From positions 213,255 to 277,254 of the forward strand of contig CAJNOJ010000133.1 in the NCBI GenBank assembly GCA_905250025.1: 64,000 nt of DNA. The letters are read 5' to 3'. The translations under genes were made by a program, and so were the position numbers. The notes beneath the pieces were generated by a model. The model was not told where the DNA came from. It did no database searches and saw only the letters and a list, made by a program, of their open reading frames with translations. Origin of the DNA: Adineta ricciae. Taxonomy: Eukaryota > Rotifera > Eurotatoria > Adinetida > Adinetidae. This document shows, piece after piece, positions 26,240 through 38,329 of this stretch (the stretch's first letter is position 1; each line of letters begins with the position of its first letter).

Positions 26240-27853
26240 ATGGCTGCATGCATAGTTGAAGAGGCATCGGCTGCAACACCAATTCATTGTCAGACAACAA
26301 ATATCATGGAACATACGCCACCATCGGCCAACTCCGACTCAAATCATCATCGCTGTTCGTTCACTTTTCATACGACAAATATGAAAAATGATTCGTCGGG
26401 AAAAATCAATCAGGAAGCAACGGCATCAATATCAAGAAAACGACGATTGAGTCAGACTGAAACTTACAGTACGAATTGCGTAAAAACACAAACAAAAATT
26501 GATAGCAGCTGTCAATCACAAGCTGTGCCAATCAATGCTAGTAAGATTCGTATCTCAATATATGTGAAACCTAACTGGTTATTTTCAAACTGTTTAGCTC
26601 CAACAACACCAACCCGACCAACGTCTTTATCATTAACTAATCTAGCCTTTAGTCAATCAACTTCACTTTTACGTACCTGTCTTAGTCATCCATCAACATC
26701 GCCAAGTATATTTCCTAGTTCGGACGATAATGCATTATCACCATTCAAATTCACATCTCTACCTGAACTTTCTTCGCCATCGGCAAAACGTCTTCGTCCA
26801 CAAACGTTATGTTTCACGCCAACATGTTCATCAGTGACTACCGTTTCGCATCAGTCATCTTCAATCGGTTCGATTAGTCCAACCGATCTAGCCGATAAAA
26901 TGAAAGAGAAAATACCACTGACCATTTTCGATTGTGGTTCACCATTTCGTCATAGTGAACATCGTATACGTAATTCTATTCTACTTCGTGTAGCCGATAA
27001 AATCTCTCGTAAACGTTTGAAGACAAATGGCAACCATTCTTCGGCGATCGACTCGAAACAATTACATGAAAGTCAATTTATCATTCTCTATGATGATAAC
27101 AACAACACACGTCGTCAATATTCGATACCTTCCTCATCGGATGATGAACAGTTGTCAGCAGCGTTTAAATGCGCGTATGAAGAAATTAAACGTTATCTAA
27201 CAACCAATTCTCCCTCAATACTCATTCTGAATTGTCCATTCAGTCAATTTCTCGACTTATACCCACTTTTATGTGAATCTCTTCAACCACGATCCTGTCC
27301 ATCATCCCCAACGAACCACGTCGATGAATCATCACCACCCCAAACAGCTCCTCCGACACACACTTCATTTTTACTTCCAACAACAACAACAACTGAACAA
27401 CCTGACATCGATAATCATCCGATGACACATATCATCGACGGATTATACATCGGCAGTGAAACGAATGCCAAAAACCTCGAAGAACTATCGTCCGAACGAA
27501 TACGATCGATCGTGAATGTTACTTCGCACGTGCCTCTATACCATTCTGAACAATTTCAATACTGTCATTTACCTGCTGACGATACGCAAAAACAAAATCT
27601 GTTAGAATATTTCGATCAAGCCTACTCATTTATTTGTAAATCCCTTGAGAATAATGAGAAAGTTCTTGTTCACTGCGTTGCTGGTATCAGTCGCTCGCCG
27701 GCCATCGTTATCGGTTTTCTCATGCGTTATGCAAAAATGAATATGAATGATGCATATGATTTCGTGAAGAGAAAACGTTCAATCGTCTCACCTAATCTCA
27801 ATTTCATGGGACAATTATTAGAATATGAAAAGAAGCTAAAACAAGACAAATAA
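26240..27853 (+). CDS. Dual-specificity (MAP kinase) phosphatase
   Basis: An intronless frame of 537 aa, unusual among the intron-rich neighbours. The catalytic domain occupies about residues 390-535: HIIDGLYIGSETNAKN, then SIVNVTSHVPLY and CHLPADDTQKQNLLEYFDQA. The active site VHCVAGISRSPA (HCxxGxSRS) follows, and FVKRKRSIVSPNLNFMGQLL closes the domain. The general acid Asp is in LPADD. IVSPNLNFMGQLLEYE is typical of MKPs of the DUSP8/16/10 group. A degenerate rhodanese/CH2-like region seems to lie around residues 220-350 (KIPLTIFDCGSPFRHSEHRIRN), the usual MAPK-binding part, with basic ISRKRLKTN as a possible docking motif. The first 200 residues are low-complexity. It should dephosphorylate JNK/p38/ERK-type kinases. 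AATAAA occurs near 27970. Confidence 0.9.
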   Translation: MAACIVEEASAATPIHCQTTNIMEHTPPSANSDSNHHRCSFTFHTTNMKNDSSGKINQEATASISRKRRLSQTETYSTNCVKTQTKIDSSCQSQAVPINASKIRISIYVKPNWLFSNCLAPTTPTRPTSLSLTNLAFSQSTSLLRTCLSHPSTSPSIFPSSDDNALSPFKFTSLPELSSPSAKRLRPQTLCFTPTCSSVTTVSHQSSSIGSISPTDLADKMKEKIPLTIFDCGSPFRHSEHRIRNSILLRVADKISRKRLKTNGNHSSAIDSKQLHESQFIILYDDNNNTRRQYSIPSSSDDEQLSAAFKCAYEEIKRYLTTNSPSILILNCPFSQFLDLYPLLCESLQPRSCPSSPTNHVDESSPPQTAPPTHTSFLLPTTTTTEQPDIDNHPMTHIIDGLYIGSETNAKNLEELSSERIRSIVNVTSHVPLYHSEQFQYCHLPADDTQKQNLLEYFDQAYSFICKSLENNEKVLVHCVAGISRSPAIVIGFLMRYAKMNMNDAYDFVKRKRSIVSPNLNFMGQLLEYEKKLKQDK

Positions 27854-28950
27854 TCATTCTGCTTTTTAGTTTGTTTTCTTTCTTTTTAATGTTTATGAAT
27901 ATTGTGCATATATCGTTATTGCTTGTTTCCCTTTTGTTATTACAAGAAAATACAGATCAAACTAATGAAAATAAAATCCATCAGTCTAGAAATACGCGGG
28001 TGAGTTTTATGTAATTACAATTAGTCATTGGCAGAATGAGTGATGTAATCGAAGGAAAGATGATCAGTCAGTAAGCGAAGAATCTAACTTAGTCAGTTTA
28101 CATTAATCATCTCGTATTACTTTGACATCATCGATTCAAGTGTTACTCCCATCGAGAAATGATCTATTCGATGTTTGAAGAAATGAAAACCAGATGAATA
28201 ATCATCAAGAAATGATGCATATATCTGACAATGAGAAAACTACCTGAATCGAATATGAATCATCAATTTAAGTACATGTACTATCTCGTCAAGTCAGCGT
28301 AGTTCTATTTGATTCAACCGAATTCTTTAGCATAGAAGAGAATGTCTTTTGTGTGGATCGCATGAATTATTGATACGTAACTAAATTTAGCTATTAGATC
28401 AACGTGAAATGATTCATGGTGAAAGATATAATAAGATTATTAGAATATTAATAGAATGTTATTATTTAAAATAAGTGCTAATTTAAGGCATACAGAGAAT
28501 GCGTTCTATTTTCAGTCGAGTATCTCTAACAATAAAGAGAATGGATTATATCACCGATTGTTCATAGATGACAAAGCATAACACGCGACGAGAAAAGATC
28601 GCGGGCAATCAAGTATATATCGTGATTTCATTTGCATAATCTTGATAATATTATTCAAGATGTCGCTATTCGTGTTCACACTATCAATATTCAAGTTTTC
28701 AGCGTAAGCTGCGCTGAGTCCTACTTTTCGAACCTTGCTCACATAAACAAAGGCGAGAAAGAAATAAGAAAATGTCTTTCCAGACAATGAGCTTCGCCCA
28801 TTATGATATCTGTTCATTTGTTTTTCTTTCTTTAAGTCAATTGGAAAAAAACACACACACATACACGGAAAAAAATATGAGAAAACAAAATCTAACAAAA
28901 CAAGTCCATTGAGATACATATACATATATAATATACACATGAAATTCGAT
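27854..28950. other. Convergent intergenic region, no gene seen
   Basis: About 1.1 kb between two 3' ends. A 146-codon minus-strand frame at 28551-28991 overlaps the DGK terminus in another frame and has no family resemblance. It is treated as chance. Confidence 0.6.
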
Positions 28951-31604
28951 TTATCTATTGTCATTTCGTAAAACCAATACTTGACCGGCATGTGTCACAT
29001 TGACAGCAACGGAATCTGGTAAATAGAATGGTTCCCCATCCATTTGTGCTGTCATCGGACTACAGATTTCAATACGTACGTTACTACATTGTGCTATACG
29101 TATACCCCGAAAGCCCATATGGATCGTAGCCATGTGAGTTGTACTTAAGCCGACGACTTCGACTTTCTTATCACCAAAATCTTGTCGATCAAATCGACCA
29201 ATCGGAGTTGTGATTGTTGTTACAGATGGTAGATTGAGTTGATCACTGGGACAATCGTTTAGTGTTACTAACTCGTAAACTTCATGTGTATTTGCTGGTA
29301 GATCAATGATTTCAATTGAACTTGTCGAAATTTCTTGAAATGAATCACAATCTTTTTGAATGATGATCGTTTGAGAGGAGGTCGACGATGTATTCGATGA
29401 TTTACCCCACGGATTTGTACCTGATGCATAACATGGAATATTCAATACTAATAATGTATGACAATTACGTATGGAATCCGTTAGATCTTCTCCATCACAT
29501 ATCAAACGTATATAGGAACTTAAATTCCACATTTTTGAACGTGCAAAATCATTTAAATATTTACGACTTTCATTTAAATACATAAATTTATTCTTTAATG
29601 GCGAAGAGAACTTTCCTGGATCCTGTTTTCGACGTTCGTGAAATTCCAAAGCGATAGCTGCGTCCAAGCCAAAGCTCATATAATTAATAAAACGTGTATT
29701 CGGCAAAGTACGGTTATTTTGATACGACGCACGATTTCTATCACGAACAAATTTCGGATGATTAATTAACGACAGAAGTGTTCGTGATGCAGTCGAGTTA
29801 TCTTCTTGACGATTCTCGACTTGTTCAATTGTGACTTGCCAACGATCTAAGGCGGTTGATAATGCTCGAGGTATTTGTGTTAAAATCGATATTAAACGTT
29901 TGGAATCATATTGCTCACCCCATAGTAAAACTCGTGAAAGATCATTACCTGTTCCCAGGGGACATATACTGACAGGTGGATTATTCAAGGATGGATAAAG
30001 TTCTGCTAAGCAACTGAGTACCCAGCCGACGGTTCCATCACCACCGAAAACGCATATACGAATGTTTGCTAATGACGAGTAGATTTCCAGAGCACGGAAA
30101 ATAGTTGCATCATTTTCGAGTAGAAACACTTGACGAGGATTGAGAAGATGTAAAAGTTTTCGATAGATTTTCTCTCCGCTCTGACCACCGGAACGTTTAT
30201 TAATGAACAGAAGTAATGGCGTATAATTGTCTGTAGATGTGGATGAGTCATTCGAGGTATGAAAACGATATTGAGCACGAAAATGAGATGGAGGACCAGG
30301 AATGCGACGCAACCATTGTGGTCGAACAATGATATTTCTAGAAGAAAATAATCAACTTGATTCTTTTTCTTTTCAAAGCACGTTTACTTTAATATTCCAT
30401 AATCACATTTATTCTTTTCATCTTGATTAAATATCTGATCCCAGCACCGACGATGATACCCACGTAAGCACCACAAACATTGAAAACCACTCGATATGCC
30501 AGACATTTTGGGACTGGTACTGTCACCTCCAAGGGTTCTGCTTGATGAACCTTTCGTCATCGCATCTAATGAGGGCATTGTCGAAGGTCGATTGCTACCA
30601 AATATAGAACTTGACATCGATTTGCGTTTACACAGCGCACATGGTTTCGTGAGAATGGAAACATGTGACCAGTAGTGTCGATCGAACCGATTTGGATCGT
30701 TGATATCTTTTTGATTGTAGGAATTTGGATTGATCGGTTCCGAGAATGACGGACGACATGGTGGAATTAGATTGGTTGTTGATGTTGTTGCTGCTTGTAA
30801 ATCGAGAAGATGATGAGTATGTACAATCAGTGAACATGATTCACATTGAAGAAATTCAACAAATTGATTTGATTTCGGCTCTTTACATGAGAAAAAGCCA
30901 CAAGGTTGAGCTGAAGATATATCAGTCATTTTATACGGAAACCAACAATGTGATGTTGGAGTAGCACGATCACTCCAATCGACACCATACGAAATCGATG
31001 AATTCGTTTCGGATGATGCATTTGAAGATGATGAAGAAGACGTGGGCTGTAATATTCTAGAAAGGAGAAAATGTGTTTTCTAAGTGTCAGTTTTTTTTTA
31101 GCGTTAGTACTTTTTCACATTGGCGAGCAGTTCTTCACTGGTTTGCTGCAGATCTTGTTCAGGAATAGCATTCATATAGTCGGCTGATGATGGAAAAATG
31201 AAAGATGGTTCATCATCATCATTACTATTATTAATTCCATTTTTGAGAGTGATTAATCGAGAATACTTGTGTTCATAGGATGGAGATAACTGTTCAGTTG
31301 GTGTTGTGGGCAATGATATTGATTCAGTTCGATCTAATTTCTTGTGTTTAGTTTGGATTGTACGACGATTAGAATCGATATCTAATTGACGTAAATCACT
31401 TTCGAGGGTTCGCGGTGAATGTGTGCGATGAATATCGTGATTGTAATTTGTTAATGTTTCACAGTCACGTGGTTCGCTAATAAAGTCAAAACTTGAATGG
31501 TACGGCTTGGTCGTTGTGGGCGAGGGTAAGGTTGTGTGAAACGACGCAGGATACTCGAGTCGATGTGCTGATCGTGATATTGTTGGCGATGTTGACTCTG
31601 CCAT
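28951..31604 (-). CDS. Diacylglycerol kinase (theta/zeta-like, C1 domains plus catalytic domain)
   Basis: Three exons (31604-31111, 31056-30388, 30337-28951) give 849 aa. The N-terminal ~165 aa are polar and Ser/Thr-rich. Cys/His-rich C1-type modules follow: HCWFPYK with CGFFSC, CESC and HTHHL; then HYWSHVSILTKPCALCK with CLWCLRGYHRRCW. The catalytic domain starts at PLLLFINKRSGGQSG, with GGDGTVGWVLS (nucleotide site), CPLGTGNDLSRVL and LDRWQV. The accessory domain has SFGLDAAIALEFHERR, CDGEDL and VLNIPCYASGTNPWG. GIRIAQCSNVRIEI and AQMDGEPF close it; GIRIAQ resembles DGK-theta. No EF hands or ankyrin repeats were seen. It phosphorylates diacylglycerol to phosphatidic acid. Confidence 0.92.
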
Positions 31605-33893
31605 ACTTTCTAGATGAAAAAAAAAGAAGAAAGTGACTGAAAAATCGCGAAAGTATGTTTACAATATAAACATTATGAAGGCAAAAAAAGGAACGGATAG
31701 GGGAAGGAAAAAAACGCAAACGATGTTATTTCTCTAAGTAATAGTCTACTCATCAACAGTGTGAACATCTTTATAGGATGTGACAGTTATTTCTTTTTTT
31801 CTCTCTCTCTCATTTTTTTTCTGTATGCGTGTGTCGCCTTTCTCTCTTTCTTACGACATGTTGTCTACCCACGTCGATGTCGACGATCGATGAAGATAAT
31901 AATGATGATATGGGAGACTGCCACATCTGTTTTTGTCAAGAAAAGGACAACAATGAAATTGTCTTCATTGTCTCACTACTATATCTACTCCTACTGTGCG
32001 TGCTATATATGTATATGAGGCATGGCATAATAAAAGAAAATAGAAATGAAATTCAAAGCATTCTGTTCTTTCCCTCTCTTCTAGTTTCATTCTTCCAAAA
32101 CTTATCTATTTATGACCTTGAGTCCCTCTAATATGATTAAATCATCCTACCTGTTTGTATCAGATTTCCTTAATTAGTCGTTGTTTTTATTATTAGACAT
32201 CAATTACTTTTATTAATTAAACGAATATCTTGATATGAATGGAAAAGGCATTGATAGATATTGAAGTTTGTTTTTCTTTTTTCTAATTTTTTTTTTGACA
32301 GACTAACCGAACTCACACCCGCAGTAGAAGGAAAAAGAAAAAAAGCGTTTGTTATCAGACGGAACTGGCGAGTATTTTTTTTCTTTCTCTTTTTTTTCTC
32401 TTGCAATACCATTGAGAACGGGTTAGCGCATACGTCTTCGTGTGTCTATATACAATAAAGGAAAAGAGAAAAAAAAACGCGGCGAAGGTAAACGACGTAT
32501 ATACATAAATCACTCGTAGCTCAAACTACGATAAAATATTCCTGCGGAAAGTCCTTTTATCGTCCCATTCTCTTTCGCATAAGTCACTCTGATATTCACA
32601 GGCAGAATCAACCTAACAAGTACGAAAACGTTGTCACCTGACGCAAACACCCACGCTGGACTTACATCCTTGTACTTTGAATATTATCATGTATTCGTCA
32701 TTCTTTACATATGACACAAACAATGAAGAAAAGAACGATTTAAACACGCACGCAATCATGCATTTGAAACAATATTTTATCTCGTTACTGGAAAAAAAGT
32801 GACGGCGACAGATGCATAAAAATAGTCAGTCTTACTTAACTAGATATGTAATCATCGAAATCTCGATATAAACTCGAGAAAAATGCTCGAAATAATCACT
32901 AGTTATGCGATTATTCTCGTTGACAATGAAGTAGAAAGCAAATCGAACTAGTCGAAGCAATTTGACTAATCATCAGAAAATTACATTTCATGTTCGAATA
33001 AATAATGAGCTTCTTCAGTAATTAAAGCCTTTCTCTTTCATTATGCTCCATTCAACTACATCAAATATTCTTTAATTCATTCACGTCAATCATTTTTTTG
33101 TGATAAATGTTCTTCTTAATGTTTTCTTCATTGTTTCGATCTGCATCATAAACTTATTTGATGTTCGAAAAACATCGACAGTAGACGAATCGAACTTTTC
33201 CTATTCAATATCAAGATTTGATCAAATCGATGCATAGAAAGCATCCATGCGAATATATTATTAGAGATAAATGTACTTCTTCGAACAACTGAAGCGTATT
33301 ATGATCGAATTGCATTGACATTTCTATCAACGAAGTAGGTCTACGGGAAAAAAACAAGTGCTCATTCATGTTCTTCCTCGACAAGTACACTTGAAGAGTG
33401 AAATCAAAAGGAACGAAGAAGGAAAATAGGAAAAGGAAATGAAAGTGAAAGAATCTATTTTCAGAACATTGGGTATCATGTTCAGTCAAAGCAATAGATG
33501 AATTTCGCGATAGAACAAGAAGAAGTTCAGCGTGAGTCAGTGCGATTGTCACTTCTTCGAAGTTGTACGCATAGGGAAATATCAGTTATGTATCAATGTT
33601 GGTGATAGCGAGAGATTGATTGATGAAAATCATACATTCGATGATTTATTGGGAAGAAGTTAGCAAGTAGACAATGATCTTTGTTAACGAAATATTGATA
33701 CATATGTGAGAAGAAGAGAAGACCTCTTTCGACTACCAATCAGTCATTGATTGGAGAAAGCGAAGGACCAATTGTATAAAAACATGCTTGAGACGTTTAT
33801 TGCTTGTTTGTTGTATATTTCTTCGTTCGACGTGTCTAATACTAAAAGTCAATTCGAATAACATTTCGAATCAGCATCTGATTAACGAGAAAC
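31605..33893. other. Divergent intergenic region, no gene seen
   Basis: About 2.3 kb between DGK (-) and HRD1 (+), probably holding both promoters. It includes CT-rich tracts near 31795-31830 and poly(T)/poly(A) runs. Open frames up to 113 codons on both strands have no recognisable product. Confidence 0.6.
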
Positions 33894-36129
33894 ATGCCAC
33901 AAATTGCATCAATGAAACCTGGATACTTGGTATTAGTTAGTTTTTTCATGACCTCTGCTGTAATAACCAATGCATTCTATGCGAAAAAACAATTCTATCC
34001 ATCTGTTGTCTATCTGACGAAATCAAGTACAAGTCTTGCAGTAAATAGTTGAGCGTTTGACTTCAGCTATGCAATCAATGTTTGCGTCTTTTAGGTTCTT
34101 TATCTTCAGGCATTAGTGTTTGTTGTTCTGCTCGGAAAAGTTTTACAAAGAATATTCCTTGGTCAATTACGAGCCATTGAAACTGAGGTTTGTCGCGCAA
34201 AGTGAATTTGGTATTCGTAGTTGTTCTTGTATTTCTAGCATCTGTATGATCGAACATGGTTTTCAGTAACGGAAACATGTTTAGCATTTACTGTTTTTCG
34301 TGATGATTTCAGTCCACGTTTCGTTGGTTTATTCGCGATTTTATTATTTCTAAAATGTTTTCACTGGTTACTAGAAGATCGAGTAGATTACGTAAGTTCG
34401 ACATTCATTCGATCGATTCATTCGACGTGCTGTTTCGTATTTACAGATGGAACAAAGTCCTGTTCTTGGTCCGATATTTCACGCACGTGTGATCAGTAAG
34501 TTTACGACTGTGTATTTCTGCGTAAAAGTCAATCTGTGGGATTAGGTTTATCAAGTGTTTTATTTCTTCTGGATTATTTCTTCGTCATATCAGCTTATTC
34601 TCATACAATAACACGAGGAGCATCTGTACAAATTGTATTTGGTTTTGAAGTAAGATCACTTTTCGTTCTTTCTTTTGTTCACTTATTCGTGCGGATCTTC
34701 TAGTATGCAATTCTTCTTGTTGCTGTTGTTTCAACTGCTATGAAATACATTCTTCATACAATTGAGATTCGCACCGGTGAACAGTGGGAAAGTAAAGGTG
34801 TATTTATGCTTTATTCGGATCTTGTTCTTGGCTTTTTCCGTGTGTTACTCTATATGATATTTATGATTGTTATGATGAAAATTCACACATTTCCTCTCTT
34901 TGCTATTCGACCAATGTTTATTGCCATGAAGTATGTTTGTTTATTCTTGGATTTTCTTCTTCGAATCTTCGTTTTCAGAGCATTCCGTAAATCATGTAGT
35001 GATGTGATCGAATCACGACGAGCTATCCGTAATTTAAATACTATGTATCCAGATTTAACTGCAGAGGAACTTGCTAACGTAGCAGATACAACATGTATCA
35101 TATGTCGTGAGGAAATGCAGGTACAACAGAGTATTAAACGTCTCGGTTGTCAACATATTTTCCATAAAAATTGTTTACGTTCGTGGTTTCAACGACAGCA
35201 AACTTGTAAGTCAAGGGTATCAAGTGTGTTTTTCTGGTAAATATCGACGACATTGTAGGTCCTATTTGTCGAACAACGGTTCTACGCCCCGCAGCTCCTC
35301 GAGCAGCCGCTGCTGGAGCAGCAGGAGGTCAACAACCACAGAATCAACAAGCACAACAACAACACGCTCAAGTTCCCAATGCTGGAGGTAGATATAAATA
35401 CAAAGAAATGATTGATAATTATTCATTCTAGTTCAAGTTCCATCAGGTGCTTCATCTTCTGTACCACCTTCATCAGCTTCAGCATCGCCACCTCCATCCT
35501 CGGCAACTACTTCACCAATTCCACCCATTTTTAATTTCACGCCATTGAATCCAACAGCTGCTCAAGCATCGTCACCAACTACGTTGTTTTCGCCACCTAT
35601 GTCATTTCCCATGGTATTACCACCATTTGGTATGTTTATGTAACAGGGAAAACATGAAAATAAACTCGATATTTCCTGTTAATATTAATTAGCTTTTCCA
35701 CCTCCACCTTTACCACCCGTGAACTTCACAGGAATGTCAGAAGAAGCAATTCGAGCTATGGAAGGCACAGAACTAGCACACGTTCAAGCACGTATTCAAT
35801 GTTTGCGCAATGTAAGAAATCTACTAGATGCATCAATGACACAAATGCAGCAATACATGAATATTGTATCTACACAAAGGTTAGTTCGACGAATGCACTT
35901 TTAATCAAAGCTAATCATTGTTTTTGTGTTCTTTAGTAATATGGAAAATAGTTCACAGATATTAAAAAATCTGAAAAATGACGTTGATGAAACTTTCACT
36001 TCACCATTGAATCCAGTTGTCGAAGAAAACGACACTGATCTCATTCGTCGACGTCGTTTAGAACACTTAGCAAACCGAGGGACAACAGCGTTCGGAGACA
36101 ATCAGGATGAAAAGAATGACAATGCTTAA
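33894..36129 (+). CDS. SYVN1: ERAD E3 ubiquitin ligase synoviolin/HRD1
   Basis: Multi-exon gene. The start is MPQIASMKPGYLVLVSFF, followed by AKKQFYPSVVYLTKSSTSLA, the conserved HRD1 TM1-TM2 loop. Six or more hydrophobic segments follow, including VFVVLLGKVLQRIFLGQL, SPRFVGLFAILLFLKCFHW, LDYFFVISAYSH and KVHTFPLFAIRPM-like HTFPLFAIRP. SRRAIRNLNTMYPDLTAEEL leads into a RING-H2: CIICREEM, CQHIFH, CLRSWFQRQQTCPICR. The C-terminal part is Pro/Ser/Ala/Gln-rich. It then has a conserved helix, AHVQARIQCLRNVRNLLDASM, and RRRRLEHLANRG near the end. HRD1 forms the retrotranslocation channel and ligase of ER-associated degradation. AATAAA lies near 36443. Confidence 0.95.
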
Positions 36130-37124
36130 CTAGTACAGTTTTCTTCTTAAATTAGCATACATTCGAAACAGTGCTCTCTCGGTTGTGTTTTTCTTTCTCT
36201 CTTCTTTTTTTTTGTTGTCAATTGGAGTACTCTTTGACTGTATATATATATACGAACGTATCGATGACGGCGAGCTTGGGTCTTAAATTATTTTCTTTTT
36301 TCCTATGCACTATTTGTTTTGTTATTGGTCCTAGTCAAACAAAATTGACATTTTTGTTCTGTTTTCATGCTCTGTTGTTCATTTATTATAAATATGTTTG
36401 TTGTGTATTCTTAAAGAAGAAAGGATTTATCTTAGTTTGGAAAATAAAAATCGAGTTTGCTTTCTTTGGTACGAAGATTTTTAGAAAAATTAATTACATA
36501 AAGAAACTGTGAATCATCACTGAGTCTGTCATCAGTATGTGTAAGCCATGTTTTCTTTATAAGTAATTGTTATGATCTCTTCTCCTGAATATTTTTATTT
36601 TGTATTCATTCCGTTTTGTGTGCTATGGAGTTTGACCAGTTATCTGACAAATGAATTCTTCTTATAGTGTATCAGTAGCAAAAGATTTGCAGGATGTTTA
36701 TAAAAATCATTGTAGAATCGTTTCGAATCTTTCATAATCAGTGGAGATTGCTCTGAATTCAAGACATTTAAATGTGACAATTCTGTTACGGTCGTCTAAA
36801 CTGAATACTAGGCGATAAAATCGTACCTGACGAGTCGTTGATGATTATAGTAAATGAAACAGTCAGACATGGCTTCATACGTACCCATACGTGTAAGAGT
36901 AGTTTTCATGTATAAAGCAAACATATGGCATTTTTTTGTTATTACGCTGAATTGATCATGAGAGAAACGCGAGTCATTGCATCGATTTCTAATACAATTT
37001 GAGTAAAGTTTAAGTATATGTGGCGGTACGAACTGGAACCAGTGTTATGCAAGTATCTTCAGTTATTCCCTCTACTGAAAGGGGTATATACACAGAATTT
37101 GAGTTAAAGTTCGTTTGTTCGTCC

Positions 37125-38261
37125 GTCCACGCCAGGGTTACCAACTGTTCAGGTCTCAGATGGGGTATCGGAGACGAGAAATGGGGTGCACAAGAGGTAC
37201 AGCTTTCCTCCAAATAGGGTACAGACGTGAGGTACAAAATTTCTTCGGAAATATATCAGATCTATTCGAAGAAGAAGTCCACAAAAGACTTATTATAACC
37301 GGAAAATCATTTTATCTTCTCTCTCTGTAAAATATGTTGTGAGAGGTTTGTTTTCAGACAAAAAAGCCATATAAATAAAACCAGTTTCACTATGTTGCTT
37401 AATGAAAGAACTGGAATGCACAATGATTTTTCGATTTTCTTCAAACCAGTTAAAATAGCAGCATGTAAACTTCTCAAATGCAAGGAGTTTAATCAATTCA
37501 AGGTCGACTGTGACTCCCAGGACGTCGTGAGAAATGTAAACTAAGAAGACTAGTCATTGACAAACGATAATGCTTTATTTATATATAGTTCACTCATCAG
37601 ATAATGGAATTCCCGTATCGTCACAACTACGACAATACTGCCAGAGAATCACGGTTTCTTTTTAAAATTTTTTGCTATAATCACCAACAATCAGTATTTT
37701 CACTGTCAAAATCGTACACCGTTCACGATCTTGTAGTGAAAATCAACGAAAGTCATCAGCTTTAGCAACATATGTATTCATAGTTTTATCATTAGTCTAA
37801 TTACTCACTTGCAGTAGAGCCATCGACTCTTTTTTAACTGATGAGACAGAATAGTTTAATACGGTCAGTTTGTTTAACTAAAGTGATGTGATCGGTTAAT
37901 TGTCACCACCTTGTTGAAAGAGTTTCAGAAAATTCTCGATCCTGGAAATAACTTGCGAAATCATCGCTTTAACAATTGGAGCAAAGCCCACGACAAGATT
38001 GTGAACTTTTAAGCAATTTGGACGACGTGGTTTTACATTTCTCATATGCGCGAAATTCAGGAGAGAAGTTGTAGCAAAAAGTTTGCTCTAGTTTTTAATA
38101 AAAAATGCTACACTACGTATTGTTTATAAGAGTCTATTGAAGAATATGAAAATGAGGTACAGAATGCGTACCCCAAAGGTACAGATTTTCTTGGGGTGCA
38201 AAGTAGCGAAATGGGGTGCTGTACCCCCAAATAGGGTACAGTTGGTAACCCTGGTCCACGC
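37125..38261. mobile_element. Non-autonomous hAT-family DNA transposon with 8-bp target duplication
   Basis: GTCCACGC at 37125-37132 and again at 38254-38261 forms a perfect 8-bp target duplication. Between them lies a 1121-bp unit (37133-38253) beginning CAGGGTTACCAACTGT and ending ACAGTTGGTAACCCTG, perfect 16-base terminal inverted repeats. The subterminal regions on both sides carry repeated GGGGT and GGTACA-like words in inverted arrangement (for example CCAAATAGGGTACAG near both ends). CAGGG-type ends and 8-bp duplications are diagnostic of hAT elements. No transposase frame is present inside, so it must have been moved by a relative elsewhere. The perfect duplication and ends suggest a fairly recent insertion. 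Confidence 0.9.
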
Positions 38262-38329
38262 ACTTTACACCAATGAAAAAACAATATATAATGCTGACTA
38301 AGAAAGTTTTTCCGAAGGATCGTCAGAGT

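Noticed and set aside
28551-28991. 146-codon minus-strand frame
   Set aside because: It overlaps the end of the DGK gene in another frame, has no family features and contains CA-repeat-derived Cys/Val runs.
31761-32131. Overlapping plus-strand frames of 85 and 100 codons between DGK and HRD1
   Set aside because: Low-complexity Ser/Leu/Phe-rich translations of CT-rich sequence; no splice logic or homology.
37010-37330. Several 65-75-codon frames around the left end of the hAT element
   Set aside because: They cross the terminal inverted repeat and consist of translated subterminal repeats.
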